A stretch of 64,000 bases of DNA from JBAXEO01 sp963789515. Lineage in GTDB: Bacteria; Actinomycetota; Coriobacteriia; Anaerosomatales; JAAXUF01. Where the stretch lies: NCBI GenBank assembly GCA_963789515.1, contig CAWBKW010000001.1:109446-173445 (forward strand), in the 5' to 3' direction. The notes beneath the pieces are model-generated. The model ran no database searches and had not been told where the DNA came from. It was given only the letters and a program-made list of their open reading frames with translations. Numbering within the stretch: position 1 is the stretch's first letter; the number at the start of each line of letters is the position of its first letter. Positions 34,846 through 44,686 of this stretch are shown piece after piece. Both the position numbers and the translations under genes were made by a program.

Positions 34846-35622
34846 CTACTTCGTGCGGCCGGTTCCCTCTTCCGACTCATCATCCGCCGTCATCGCGTAC
34901 GAGAGGATCCGGTACGCCGGCAGGACCATGATCGTGGCGCCGAGCATCTCCAGCCATTCCTCGATCCCGATCTCGAAGAGCCGCCCGAGACCCTGCCACT
35001 TGCGGTAGATCTGCGCGACCTCCAGAAGGAACCCCCCGCTGGCCAGAACGACGAACCCCAGCGCGAAGAGCAGCACCTCGAAGCGCCACTCACGCCAGGC
35101 CCTGAGGAGCTGCTTGCCGAAGACCAGGGCCAGGCCCGCCGCGATCAGGAGGTAGAGGACCATCCACTGATCGGTGAAACGGATGTTGAAGACCTTCATG
35201 CGATAGAGCGCACTGCCCATCCGCTCGTGAAATCCCGCGACTTCATCGGCTGACAGGAGCGTGTAGCCGACCCCCATCAGAAGCCAGAGCGGCCTCAGGA
35301 CCGCGGTCTTTCGCCGGTCGGGCACCAGTCGTGATCCGAGCACGAGGTAGCCGATGGCGATGACGAAGAGCTGGACTCCGGCGTACCACGAAGGCAGATT
35401 GGCCTCGATGTCGAGGTTGAACAGCTCGAACAGCTTCGAGGAGTTCCATCCCAAGGCGATCCACGCGAAGTACACCGCCACGAAGAGCGTGTCGAATACG
35501 AGGAGCGCGAGGAAGAGTCGCTTCGGGAGCGCAAGCCAAGCCGCTCGCTGGGGGTCTGCCTTGAAGGAGGCGGCAGTACTTTCAGGCCCAAGTCCCATTC
35601 CCACGCGCTCCGCCTCACGCAT
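34846..35622 (-). CDS. Multi-pass membrane protein of unknown function
   Basis: A 258-residue protein with about six transmembrane helices (for example LFLALLVFDTLFVAVYFAWI, YAGVQLFVIAIGYLVLG and MVLYLLIAAGLALVFG). Between helices 3 and 4 lies LLSADEVAGFHERMG. This D-E...H-E pattern recurs in several uncharacterised predicted membrane proteins and could be a metal or proton site (inference). The acidic C-terminus is cytoplasmic or disordered. No family name can be assigned. It lies upstream of, but separate from, the ATPase transcript. Confidence 0.6.
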   Translation of the reverse strand: MREAERVGMGLGPESTAASFKADPQRAAWLALPKRLFLALLVFDTLFVAVYFAWIALGWNSSKLFELFNLDIEANLPSWYAGVQLFVIAIGYLVLGSRLVPDRRKTAVLRPLWLLMGVGYTLLSADEVAGFHERMGSALYRMKVFNIRFTDQWMVLYLLIAAGLALVFGKQLLRAWREWRFEVLLFALGFVVLASGGFLLEVAQIYRKWQGLGRLFEIGIEEWLEMLGATIMVLPAYRILSYAMTADDESEEGTGRTK

Positions 35623-35700
35623 CGATCCCCTGACCGTCTGCAGGATTGTAGCAGCGGCAGCGGACGGTCGCTCCGCCGGGCCGCGGTACGCGGGCGGCGG

Positions 35701-36335
35701 CTAGTACCCCGCCTGCTTCAGCACGGCCGCGAGGTTCTCGATCTTGTCGACCTTCCAGGTTTCTCCCGCGCGTCGCATCCGCACTTTGACGTTCAGGGTC
35801 TTCCCCTTGTACGGCACGGCGACCACCACGTGCGCGATGTCCCCGTCGACGCTTCACCGACCGGACCGACCCCCGCGCGTAAGCCTGTGCTGCGAGCGCC
35901 TTGAGCGAGCTGCTGCCGAGCGGGATGCGCTTGGGGAGCGTGCCCGCTTCCACGTGCTCGCGGATCTCCTGATCGAGCGAGGCCCGGGCCTTCGCCTTGA
36001 CCTGGCTCTCGGTGACGTCAGGGTGTGTCTTGAGGTATTCCGAGAGTACGGCGTGGGTCTCTGCGGTGGAAGAGAACACCTCGTCCACGGCGGAGTTCAC
36101 GATCGCCGAGGTGTCGAGAGAAGCGGCGACCTTGTCGGCATCGCCCTTCATCGCGGCCGACGCGATCCCGGAGACGGCGTTCTCGGGTGTGTTCCTCTGC
36201 GTCGCATCCCAGGCCGACGTATCCGGCAGCCGAGAGCACGAGGACCATGGCGAGCACGCCGATGCCGACCGCGGCTCGTTTGCGAGTCCAATAGGATGGC
36301 TGCTCGGTGTTGTCGCCTTGGTCGTCCACCCTCAC
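35701..36335 (-). CDS. Membrane-anchored protein, DUF2939-like, two frameshifts
   Basis: After restoring two single-base insertions (G near 36195, A near 35850) the gene encodes about 210 residues. There is a short cytoplasmic start, one helix (AAVGIGVLAMVLVLSAAGYV), then a domain beginning TPENAVSGIASAAMKGDADK with VAASLDTSAIVNSAVDEVF. It ends with strands AHVVVAVPYKGKTLNVKVRM and VDKIENLAAVLKQAGY. The A-x-x-x-G-D-A...D pattern resembles DUF2939 or similar anchored domains; this match is tentative. The GTG start is preceded by AAGGGG. Confidence 0.55.
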
Positions 36336-36436
36336 ACGCCCCTTCGCCGCAGGAATCGCCGCCGGGCACCCGGCCCGACACGATCCTAGGGATGGTGCCA
36401 CCCAGCATACTCCCTCGCAGCCTGCGATGATGCGTG

Positions 36437-37447
36437 TCAGCCTTCGCCGCTCACCCCACGCCAGACCGCCGCGCCGAACTCCCGCAACCCGGTGATCGCC
36501 CGGCGCGGTCCACGCCTGGCAAGTCGGACGCGCGCACCCACGTAGCGACGTAATCTGACGACCTGTCGGGCGCTCAGAAGGCGGAGAGCCTCATCGAAGA
36601 TCAGAGGCTCCATGTCCCTCGAACCAAGCCGGCGCAGGCCCGCGAGCCCGTCGACGGACGTCGCGAACGCTGCGTCGGCGACCTCGCCGAGCCGCTGCGC
36701 CAGGCCCTCGAGGTCGGCACGCAACCCGGGGCGCTCTCCGGGCGCGAAAGCGGCGAACTCGTAGTCGAACGGCACTTCCCGGATGGGGCGGCCGGTGACC
36801 ACGTAGAGCTCGCAGTAGAGGTACTTGAACGCGAGCCGCACAAGCCCCTCCTTCTCGATACGCCGCATCGACGTGCGCACCATGCAGTCGTGCAGTATGC
36901 GAAAGGAAGCCTGCTCGGCCGCGCGCTGGACGTAGTCGTGGTCCTCGGCGAGCACGACGGTCTCGTCGAAACCGCCGATGGCCTCATGGACCTCTCGGCG
37001 GATGAGGATGCAGAAGCCCGGCGCATGCGGCGAGACATACTGCATGACGTCGAGGTACATGTTGACGACCTCGCACGCGAAGACGTTGCGCGCCTCACGC
37101 TCGATGGGATCGACGAAGGTGGTGGCGACGCCGAGCCCGCGCGCCTCGAACTCACCGACGGCCGACGCGATGAAATCGTCGTCGAGCTCGTCGTCAGCGT
37201 CGAGAAAGAGGAGCAGCTCAGCTGTAGCGACGCGCGCGCCGGCGTTACGTCCGGCCGCGGGCTTGCCGCCGTCGACCACCTGCGCGCCGTGCTGCTCGGC
37301 CACAGCACGGGTGTCATCGTTCGAGCCGGCGTCGGCTATGACGATCTGATCCGGGCGCTGCGTCTGGCGCTCGAGGGCGCCGAGAAGGTCCGGCAGCCGC
37401 TCGGACTCGTTGAGCGTTGGGATGACGACGGTGAGCGTAGGCGGCAT
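36437..37447 (-). CDS. Family 2 glycosyltransferase
   Basis: A 336-residue GT-A fold glycosyltransferase. It has LTVVIPTLNESERLPDLL, IVIADAGSNDDTRAVA, AAGRNAGARVATAELLLFLD and the D-x-D-type LDADDELDDDF, then GGFDETVVLAEDHDYVQRA, a typical E-D-x-D acceptor motif. The donor is probably a nucleotide sugar; the product is unknown. The C-terminal part is basic (ARRGPRRAITG) and may be membrane-associated. ATG 37447 has AGGA upstream; an ATG 12 codons earlier is an alternative. It is divergent from the kinase gene at 37542. Confidence 0.85.
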   Translation of the reverse strand: MPPTLTVVIPTLNESERLPDLLGALERQTQRPDQIVIADAGSNDDTRAVAEQHGAQVVDGGKPAAGRNAGARVATAELLLFLDADDELDDDFIASAVGEFEARGLGVATTFVDPIEREARNVFACEVVNMYLDVMQYVSPHAPGFCILIRREVHEAIGGFDETVVLAEDHDYVQRAAEQASFRILHDCMVRTSMRRIEKEGLVRLAFKYLYCELYVVTGRPIREVPFDYEFAAFAPGERPGLRADLEGLAQRLGEVADAAFATSVDGLAGLRRLGSRDMEPLIFDEALRLLSARQVVRLRRYVGARVRLARRGPRRAITGLREFGAAVWRGVSGEG

Positions 37448-37541
37448 CGGGTCCTCGTGAATGGTCGGCATAGCGGGCTGCGACCAGTCTCGCACAGCCC
37501 CCGGGGATTGGGGTACGGGTTGCTCGGCTAGAATGGGCAGC

Positions 37542-39372
37542 GTGACGACACCGGGCGAAGGCGAGATCGGGAGGCGCGTGGAGCAGCAGCTCATCCTCGA
37601 CCGCTACCGCCCCCTCGCAGAGCTCGGCGAGGGTGGCTACGCCACCGTCGTCCTGGCCTGGGACACGCGCATGCAGCGTCGCGTCGCCATCAAGCGCCTC
37701 CCGCTGCCCCTCGACGCTCGCGGCGGCGTGCTCCACAACCCGCCCGGCCTCGCCGAGGCCCGCACGGCCGCGCTGCTGAATCACCCCGCGATCGTCACGG
37801 TCTACGACTTCGCCACCGACGCCGACGAGGCGTTCCTCATTATGGAGTTCGTCGACGGCTGCTCGCTCGACGTCCTGCTGGACCGGATACGCGGGCCGCT
37901 CGACGCCGACGAGACCGCCGCGGTGATCGGGGCGGTGGCGGACGCGCTCGAGTTCGCACACGGCAACGGCGTGCTGCACCTCGACGTGAAGCCTGGAAAC
38001 GTCCTCATCGCGCGGGACGGCCGGATCAAGGTCGCCGATTTCGGTATGGCGGCGCTCTCCTCTGCGACGGGGCACGGGATCGCGGGCGGCGGGACCATCG
38101 GGTACATGCCGCTGGAGCAGCTCGAGGGGCGGACCGTCAGCGAGTCGACGGATGAATGGGCGCTCGCCCTGCTCGCCTACGAGTGCCTCACCGGCGCGAA
38201 TCCCTTCTCGGCGCCAACCGCCGAGGCGGCAAGAACGCGCATCGAGACGCTCGAGCCGCCCCCGACCAGCGCCTACGGACCCGGCTTCGGAGCTGCGGTC
38301 GACGTCATCCTGCTGGCAGGACTCGGGCCGCTACCCTGACGACCGCTATCCGGATGTCGCATCGTTCGCAGACGCCCTGCTCCCGCATCTCGGCGACCCT
38401 GCGACAGGGCTCGATTCCCTCGGCGAACTGGTCGAGGCGCACTCCGAGATCGATCCCGAGACCGATGGGGACCCCGACTGGGGCCGCGTCGGGCTCTGGG
38501 ACCGGCTCCGGGGCGGGCTCGGTGTCGGACTGCTCCGCGGCCTGGCGGCGGTAGAGTCGGCCTGGCTGACGTGGGCGGGACTCCTGCCGCTCGGCCTCGA
38601 GCCGCTGCCGCTGGCCGCAGCGGCGGGGGCGGCGGCGGTGGCCGGTGGGTTCGCGCCCGCGCTCGGCACGGCGATGGGGCTGATCGCCTTCACGATCGGC
38701 CTGTATGCACAACAGCTGTGGCTCATCGCGACGGTGTTCGCTCTGGGTGCCGTCGCATGGTGGTGGTTCGTCGCGCGCAAGCGCAGCGGCGCGGCGGTGC
38801 TCCCGCTCTCGGCGCCGCTGTTGGCGGCGGCTCGCGTGCCCTACGCGATGCCCCTCCTGGCGGGGTTCGCACTCCCTCCCCTGCAAGCTGCCGCCGCGGC
38901 CGCCGTCGGCGGCGCGCTCGCTCTGCTCGCCGCTTCCGCGTCCGGTACGGCCGCACCGTACATCGCCGTGGACCCGCTGCTCTTCGCGGACCCGCAGCGG
39001 CTCGTACTCGCAGGCGACTTCGTGCGCGCGGCGTTCAGCCAGCCGCCCACGTGGATCGCGCTGGCCGGCTGGCCGCTCAGCGCGTTCGTGATGTCGCTTC
39101 TCGCACGGCGGGCTTCGCGCATCGCCGCGCTCATCGGAGCGATTCTCGGAGGCGCTGTCATCTACGCGACGCATGCTCTGGCGCAGTGGGCGGCCGGTAG
39201 TCAGGGCGCTGCCGCGGTCTGGACGGGGCAGGCGTTCCTCGTCTCGCTCGTCGGCTCACTTATACTGGTGGGGCTCGTCGCGGCGCTCGGCGCACCGCTG
39301 CGCGCCGAGGAGGAGGCAGCCGACGAGTTCGGCTCTTCCGCTGTGGACGACGATGCGTGGGAAGAGGCTTAA
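37542..39372 (+). CDS. Serine/threonine protein kinase with polytopic C-terminus, frameshifted
   Basis: The kinase domain (about 15-280) shows the P-loop LGEGGYATVVLAWD, VAIKRL, catalytic HLDVKPGNVL (Leu in place of the RD Arg, so a non-RD type), VADFGMAAL and the E-of-APE region YMPLEQLEG. At about 38323 the frame shifts. Dropping one base gives LADSGRYPDDRYPDVASFAD and the protein continues with about eight transmembrane helices (for example LAAVESAWLTWAGLLPLGL) to 39372, about 609 residues in all. A TAGAAT at 37529-37534 places transcription start at about the GTG, so the mRNA may be leaderless. The gene heads the fhaA-pknB cluster, 7 bp before fhaA. Confidence 0.75.
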
Positions 39373-39379
39373 GACCTAG

Positions 39380-40249
39380 ATGAGCATTCTCTCGGACTTC
39401 GAGGACCGCATCGGCAACGTCGTCGAGGGCGGTTTCGCGCGCGTCTTCCGCTCCCCGGTCCAGCCCGCCGAGATCGCACGCAAACTCGCGCGCGAGATGG
39501 AGCGGCGCAAGGTCGTCGGCGTCGGCAAGGTCTTCGCGCCGACCCTCTACAACGTGCTGCTCTCCCCCGCCGACGACGCGCAGCTCGGCGGGTTCGCCGA
39601 GACGCTCGCAGGCGAACTCGAGACGTACCTGGTGGGTGTCGCTCGGGAACGCTCGTACGCGCTGGCGACCCGGCCGGTCGTGCGGTTCCTCATCGACGAC
39701 GACCTGAAACTGGGACGCTTCGACGTGATCGGCGAGCTGCTCTCGCCCGAGGAGATGGCTGCCGAGCTCAACGAGGAGCTCCCGATCTCGAGCGGTGGCC
39801 TGCCGGCCGACTCCGCCGACGCGCGCGCATCCGCACCGCCGCTGGCGGAGGTCGTGCCCGTGGTGAAGCCGGGCCTCTTCTACGACGCCGAGGCCGAGAT
39901 GAGCGACGCGACGAGTGCCTGGGCGGCCTCGGGGAGCCTTGGGGAACCCCCCGTCCCTCCGGCGACCATCACGATCCGCGGCATCGGGCAGGAGATCGCG
40001 TTGCGCGGCGATCGGATGGTCGTGGGACGCCTCGCCTCCTGCGACGTGTGCCTCGCCGACTCCAACACCTCGCGGCAGCATGCCGCGTTCGTGCGTGACG
40101 GCGCCGGCTGGGCCGTCGAGGACCTGGGCTCGACCAACGGCACGCTCGTCAACGGCGAGCGCGTCGAGCTCCTACGGCTGGTAGACGGCGACGTCGTGGT
40201 CGTCGGAGTCACCGAACTCGTCTTTCACGAGCCGAGGCTGACCGCATGA
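39380..40249 (+). CDS. fhaA: FHA domain protein FhaA (DUF3662-FHA)
   Basis: 289 residues. The N-terminal DUF3662 domain (MSILSDFEDRIGNVVEGGFA; SPVQPAEIARKLAREMERRK) is joined by a variable linker to a C-terminal FHA domain (about 195-285). The FHA has VVGRLASCDVCLADSNTSRQ and EDLGSTNGTLVNGERV. It binds phosphothreonine and in actinobacteria links PknB signalling to cell-wall synthesis. Its last codons overlap the fhaB start (ATGA). Confidence 0.92.
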   Translation: MSILSDFEDRIGNVVEGGFARVFRSPVQPAEIARKLAREMERRKVVGVGKVFAPTLYNVLLSPADDAQLGGFAETLAGELETYLVGVARERSYALATRPVVRFLIDDDLKLGRFDVIGELLSPEEMAAELNEELPISSGGLPADSADARASAPPLAEVVPVVKPGLFYDAEAEMSDATSAWAASGSLGEPPVPPATITIRGIGQEIALRGDRMVVGRLASCDVCLADSNTSRQHAAFVRDGAGWAVEDLGSTNGTLVNGERVELLRLVDGDVVVVGVTELVFHEPRLTA

Positions 40250-40662
40250 TCGATGTCGTGCTGCTGGCCGGCCGGCTGCTGCTCCTCGCGCTCCTCTACC
40301 TGTTCCTGTTCGCCGCAGTCAAGGCGGGGATCGGACTCGTCGCCGGCCAACGCAAGAAGGGCGCCGGCGCCTGGACGGTCCGAGTCGTCCAAGGGCCGAG
40401 CGCGCTCATGGGCATCACCGTGCCCGTCAACGGTCCGGTTGTGATCGGCCGCTCGCCCGGCGCCGACATCGTCATCGGTGACGACTTCGTCTCCGCGAAG
40501 CACACGCGCATCTCACCGGCCGGCGACGGAGCGGTCATCGAGGACCTCGGCTCGACCAACGGCACCGTGCTCAACGGACAACGTCTGACCGCCCCTCAGC
40601 AGCTTCGTCCGGGCGACGCGATCGACATCGGCAGCGTCAAGCTCAAGGTGGACCGTTCGTGA
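40246..40662 (+). CDS. fhaB: FHA domain protein FhaB
   Basis: A 138-residue protein with one N-terminal helix (LLAGRLLLLALLYLFLFAAV) and a C-terminal FHA domain (VIGRSPGADIVIGDDFVSAK; EDLGSTNGTVLNGQRLT). As in FhaB/FipA proteins, the FHA reads phosphothreonine marks on divisome or elongasome proteins. It overlaps both neighbours by 4 bp (fhaA upstream, pstP downstream), so translation is coupled. Confidence 0.92.
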   Translation: MIDVVLLAGRLLLLALLYLFLFAAVKAGIGLVAGQRKKGAGAWTVRVVQGPSALMGITVPVNGPVVIGRSPGADIVIGDDFVSAKHTRISPAGDGAVIEDLGSTNGTVLNGQRLTAPQQLRPGDAIDIGSVKLKVDRS

Positions 40663-41795
40663 CCCCGCGCTCGAAGCAGAGCTGGGCGGCACTCTCCGAT
40701 ATCGGCCGCGTGCGCACCCACAACGAGGACAGCGTGCTGGCGCAGCCGCCGCTGTTCGTGGTCGCCGACGGCCTCGGTGGTCACGAGGCGGGAGAGGTCG
40801 CGAGCTCGATAGCGATCGAGACCGTGCGCGACCACGCGCCCCGGCGCCCCGACGCCAAGTCGCTCGCCCGCGCTGTGAAGGCCGCCAACCGCGAGGTCAT
40901 CCGCTCGGCGCGCGAAGGCTACGGCAAGTCGGGCATGGGCACGACCATGACCGCCGCCATCGTGGAGGGCACACAGATCGCCATCGCTCACGTGGGCGAC
41001 TCGCGCGCGTACCTTCTGCGCTCGGGCCGGCTCGAGCAGATCACCGACGACCATTCGATGGTCGCCGACATGATCCGCCGAGGCCAGCTCACCGACGCGG
41101 AGGCGCGCTACCACCCCAACCGCAGCGTCATCACGCGGGCGCTGGGAACCGACCCCACGATGTACGCCGACACCTACGAGTTCACCGCCGGTGCCGGTGA
41201 CCGGCTGCTCCTGTGCTCCGACGGCCTGACCGGCATGCTCGAGGACGCGATGATCGCCGAGACGCTGGTGACCTACCCCGACCCCGGGGTCGCTGCGCGG
41301 GCGCTCGTCGACGCGGCCAACGACGCCGGCGGGCACGACAACATCTCCGTCATCGTGGTCGACGTGGGCGGCGAAAGTGCCGTCCGAGGCGCCGCGGTCG
41401 ACCCCAGCGGCGCGCGGCGCGGCCGTGGCTGGCTCGCCCTTATCGGCTGGCTGCTGCTCTTCGCGTTGATCGTCGGCGGGGTGGTGTTCTCGGCGTATCG
41501 CGTGGCGGAGTCCCGCGCGTATCTGGCCGCCGAGAACGGCGTCGTGGTCATCTACCAGGGCGTACCCGGCAGCTTCGCCGGCATCACGCTGTCACGCCGG
41601 TCCGAGGAGACCACCGTCGCCGTCGACGAGCTCGACTTCGCGCTCCGGGCGCGGCTTCAGGCCGGGCTGCCGATGCCCTCGCTGGAGGAGGCGCGAGCGG
41701 CCGTCGAGAGCTACCGACAGACCATCGCCGACAACAACGCTCCCGTCTCCTCACCTGCCACCGCCTCCCCCGACGCCGTGCCCTCGGCTCCCTAG
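40659..41795 (+). CDS. pstP: PP2C-type serine/threonine phosphatase PstP
   Basis: 378 residues. The N-terminal PP2C domain (about 8-240) carries SDIGRVRTHNEDSVL, FVVADGLGGHEAGEVASSIA, TTMTAAIVEG, HVGDSRAYLLR and NDAGGHDNISVIVVDVG, giving the metal-binding Asp set. A transmembrane helix follows (LALIGWLLLFALIVGGVVFS), then an extracytoplasmic tail ending Pro/Ser-rich. It reverses Ser/Thr phosphorylation by the PASTA kinase. It overlaps fhaB; the next gene begins 9 bp on. Confidence 0.93.
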   Translation: MTPRSKQSWAALSDIGRVRTHNEDSVLAQPPLFVVADGLGGHEAGEVASSIAIETVRDHAPRRPDAKSLARAVKAANREVIRSAREGYGKSGMGTTMTAAIVEGTQIAIAHVGDSRAYLLRSGRLEQITDDHSMVADMIRRGQLTDAEARYHPNRSVITRALGTDPTMYADTYEFTAGAGDRLLLCSDGLTGMLEDAMIAETLVTYPDPGVAARALVDAANDAGGHDNISVIVVDVGGESAVRGAAVDPSGARRGRGWLALIGWLLLFALIVGGVVFSAYRVAESRAYLAAENGVVVIYQGVPGSFAGITLSRRSEETTVAVDELDFALRARLQAGLPMPSLEEARAAVESYRQTIADNNAPVSSPATASPDAVPSAP

Positions 41796-41804
41796 GGACC
41801 GCCG

Positions 41805-44561
41805 ATGAGACCTCGCCGAACAACCGAACTGCTCCTCCTGCTCGCGGCCACCCCGCCGGTGCTGTTGATCTTCGCGCTCGGCGACGCCCAGCGCCTCAAG
41901 TCACTCGAGCCCGCCAGCCTCTTCGTGCCGGGCGCACTTCTGCTCGCCTTTCTCATCGCGCACCTCGCGGTCCGGCGCTTCGCCCCCGGGGCCGACCCGG
42001 GACTGCTCCCGGTCACCTACGTGCTCTCCGGGATCGGGCTCGCGATGGTCACCCGGCTCGACCCCAAGTTGGCCGCGAGCCAGGTGGTGTGGCTCTTCAT
42101 CGGCGTCGCCGCACTCGTGCTCACGCTGATCGCGGTGCCTTCACTCGAACGCCTCGCGCGCTACAAGTACACGCTCATGGTCACCGGCCTCGGGCTGTTG
42201 CTCTTGCCCGCATTCATCGGCCGCGAGATCAACGGCGCCAAACTCTGGATCCGCGTCGGAGGACTGTCGTTCCAGCCGGGCGAGATCGCCAAGATACTGA
42301 TCGTGCTCTTCCTCGCCGCCTACCTCGCCGAGAACCGCGAGCTCCTTTCTGTCTCCACCCGCCGGTTCCTCGGCATCAAGATCCCTGAGCCCCGGACGCT
42401 CGGCCCGCTGCTGCTCATGTGGCTCGTCTCGCTGTTCGTGCTCGTCTTCGAGCGCGACCTCGGCTCCTCGCTGTTGTTCTTCGCGATCTTCCTCGTGATG
42501 CTCTACACAGCCACGGGCCGTGTCGCCTACGTCGTGGTGGGACTCGCGCTCTTCGGGGTCGGCGCCACAGCCGCCTATCTCGCATTCACGCATGTCCACA
42601 CGCGCGTCGACATCTGGCTGAACCCGTTCGCTGATGCTGCCGGCAAGGGCTACCAGCTCCTCCAGTCGCTGTTCGCGCTCGCCGCAGGCGGGCTGACCGG
42701 CGCAGGGCTCGGCATGGGTCTGCCCACGCGCATCCCGTTCGTGGCGACCGACTTCATCTTCTCGGCGATCGGCGAGGAGCTCGGGCTGCTCGGCGCGTCG
42801 GCCGTCATCATCTGTTTCCTGATCTTCTCGGTGCGCGGGCTGGCCACGGCCTCGCGCGCGAAGACCGACATGGCGGCCTTCACGGCGACCGGACTGGTCG
42901 CGGCGATCGGTCTTCAGGCGTTCGTGATCATCGGCGGGGTCACGCGGCTCATCCCGCTGACCGGCGTGACGCTGCCGTTCGTGAGCTACGGCGGATCGTC
43001 GCTGCTGTCGAGCTTCATCGCGCTCGGGCTCCTGCTCCGCGCGGGCGACGAGGGCACCGGCATCGAGACCGAGATGCAGCTGACCTCAACGGACCTGGGG
43101 GTCTTGGGCAGGCTCGCTCTCGGCCGACGGCTCACCCGCGTGACCGGCCTCATCGCCGTGCTCATGGTGGCCCTGATCGTCAACCTCACCTGGATCCAGG
43201 TCATCGACGCGCGGACGCTCCGCAACAGCGCCGCCAACACCCGCAATCTCGCCGCCGAGGCCCGCAACGACCGCGGGGCGATCCTGACGCGCGACGGGGT
43301 GGTGCTCGCCCAGTCGGACCCCGTCGGCAACGGCACCTACAAGCGCGTCTATCCCAAGGGTTCCTTCGCCGCGCACACCGTCGGCTACTTCAGTCCGAAG
43401 TACGGGCGCGCGGGCATCGAGGCCTCCGAGAACGACGTCCTTTCGGGTGGCGAACGTACCTTCGCGACGTGGGGCGACGCGTTCGATGCAGCCGTGGGCC
43501 GCTCGGTCCCCGGCAACGACGTGCTGCTGACCATCGACAACAAGGTCCAGGCCTCGGCCATCAAGGCGCTCGACGGCCGGCGCGGGGCGGTGGTCGTGCT
43601 CGACCCGCGCACGGGTGCGGTGCTCGCGATGGCGGCGAACCCGGACTACGACCCCAACGACATCGGCGCCCGATGGACGGAGCTCCAAGCGCCCGATTCC
43701 GGCGCCCCGCTCATCGACCGCGCTCGCCTCGCGCTCTATGCCCCGGGATCGACCTTCAAGGTCGTGACGCTGACCGGGGCGCTCGCCAGCGGCGTCGCGA
43801 CGCCCGAGACCGTCCTGCCCGGGCCCGGCTCGATGGACATCGGCAACGCCCCGGTCACCAACTTCGAGGGCGGGAGCTACGACCGGATCGACCTGGTCAG
43901 GGCGACGATGAAGTCGGTCAACACGGTCTTCGCACAGCTCGCGGTTCAGATGGGCGCCCCGGCGCTCGTCAAGCAGGCGGAACGGTTCGGCTTCGACACC
44001 AAGGTCCCCTACGAGCTGCCCGTCAAGACCTCGCTGATGCCGGATCCCGCCGAGATGACCACGTGGGAGACCGCCTGGGCGGGCGTCGGCCAGCCGGTCG
44101 GCGAACACGAGAGCCCCGCCGGTCCCCAGTCGACCGTGCTGCAGATGGCGCTCGTGGCCGCCGGGATCGCCAACAAGGGCGTCGTCATGGTGCCGCAGGT
44201 GGTCGGCAGTGTGCGCGACCGCGCGGGCCGGGAACTCGCAGGATCTCGTCCCAAGGCGTTCACGACCGCGACCGACGCGGCCACCGCCGAACAGGTCAAC
44301 GGCATCATGCAGAAGGTCGTGAGCAGCGGCTCGGGTGCTCGGGCGCAGATCGACGGCGTGAAGGTCGCCGGGAAGACCGGAACCGCGGAGGTCGGCAAGG
44401 GACAGCCCACGAATGCGTGGTTCATCGCATTCGCCCCCGCCGACAACCCCACGGTCGCCCTGGCCATCATGATCGAGGGCGGGGGTATCGGCGGTCAGGT
44501 GGCGGCGCCGGCGGCCAAGCCGGTGCTCGAAGCCGCCCTGAGAGCACAGAGCGGGAAGTAG
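41805..44561 (+). CDS. SEDS glycosyltransferase-class B PBP fusion (RodA/FtsW-PbpA)
   Basis: 918 residues in one open frame. Residues 1 to about 415 are a SEDS polymerase with about 12 helices and the conserved loop WLNPFADAAGKGYQLLQS, GEELGLLGA and LPFVSYGGSSLLSSF. After a linker a new membrane anchor (RVTGLIAVLMVALIVNLTWI) begins a class B penicillin-binding protein with RNDRGAILTRDG and transpeptidase motifs S-T-F-K (Ser649), S-V-N (Ser704) and K-T-G-T (Lys857). It should both polymerise lipid II and cross-link peptidoglycan in a fixed 1:1 complex. In related actinobacteria rodA and pbpA are separate neighbouring genes at this same position. Confidence 0.93.
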   Translation: MRPRRTTELLLLLAATPPVLLIFALGDAQRLKSLEPASLFVPGALLLAFLIAHLAVRRFAPGADPGLLPVTYVLSGIGLAMVTRLDPKLAASQVVWLFIGVAALVLTLIAVPSLERLARYKYTLMVTGLGLLLLPAFIGREINGAKLWIRVGGLSFQPGEIAKILIVLFLAAYLAENRELLSVSTRRFLGIKIPEPRTLGPLLLMWLVSLFVLVFERDLGSSLLFFAIFLVMLYTATGRVAYVVVGLALFGVGATAAYLAFTHVHTRVDIWLNPFADAAGKGYQLLQSLFALAAGGLTGAGLGMGLPTRIPFVATDFIFSAIGEELGLLGASAVIICFLIFSVRGLATASRAKTDMAAFTATGLVAAIGLQAFVIIGGVTRLIPLTGVTLPFVSYGGSSLLSSFIALGLLLRAGDEGTGIETEMQLTSTDLGVLGRLALGRRLTRVTGLIAVLMVALIVNLTWIQVIDARTLRNSAANTRNLAAEARNDRGAILTRDGVVLAQSDPVGNGTYKRVYPKGSFAAHTVGYFSPKYGRAGIEASENDVLSGGERTFATWGDAFDAAVGRSVPGNDVLLTIDNKVQASAIKALDGRRGAVVVLDPRTGAVLAMAANPDYDPNDIGARWTELQAPDSGAPLIDRARLALYAPGSTFKVVTLTGALASGVATPETVLPGPGSMDIGNAPVTNFEGGSYDRIDLVRATMKSVNTVFAQLAVQMGAPALVKQAERFGFDTKVPYELPVKTSLMPDPAEMTTWETAWAGVGQPVGEHESPAGPQSTVLQMALVAAGIANKGVVMVPQVVGSVRDRAGRELAGSRPKAFTTATDAATAEQVNGIMQKVVSSGSGARAQIDGVKVAGKTGTAEVGKGQPTNAWFIAFAPADNPTVALAIMIEGGGIGGQVAAPAAKPVLEAALRAQSGK

Positions 44562-44686
44562 GAGTCGACGTCCTGAGGCAACGCTGCGGAAACACGCGGA
44601 GTCAACGGCCCGATGAGGCCGCCAAGTGGACTAGAATATCGGCAGCGGGGAATCTGTCCCGCAGGTGACGAGCACGGGGGCACTAC

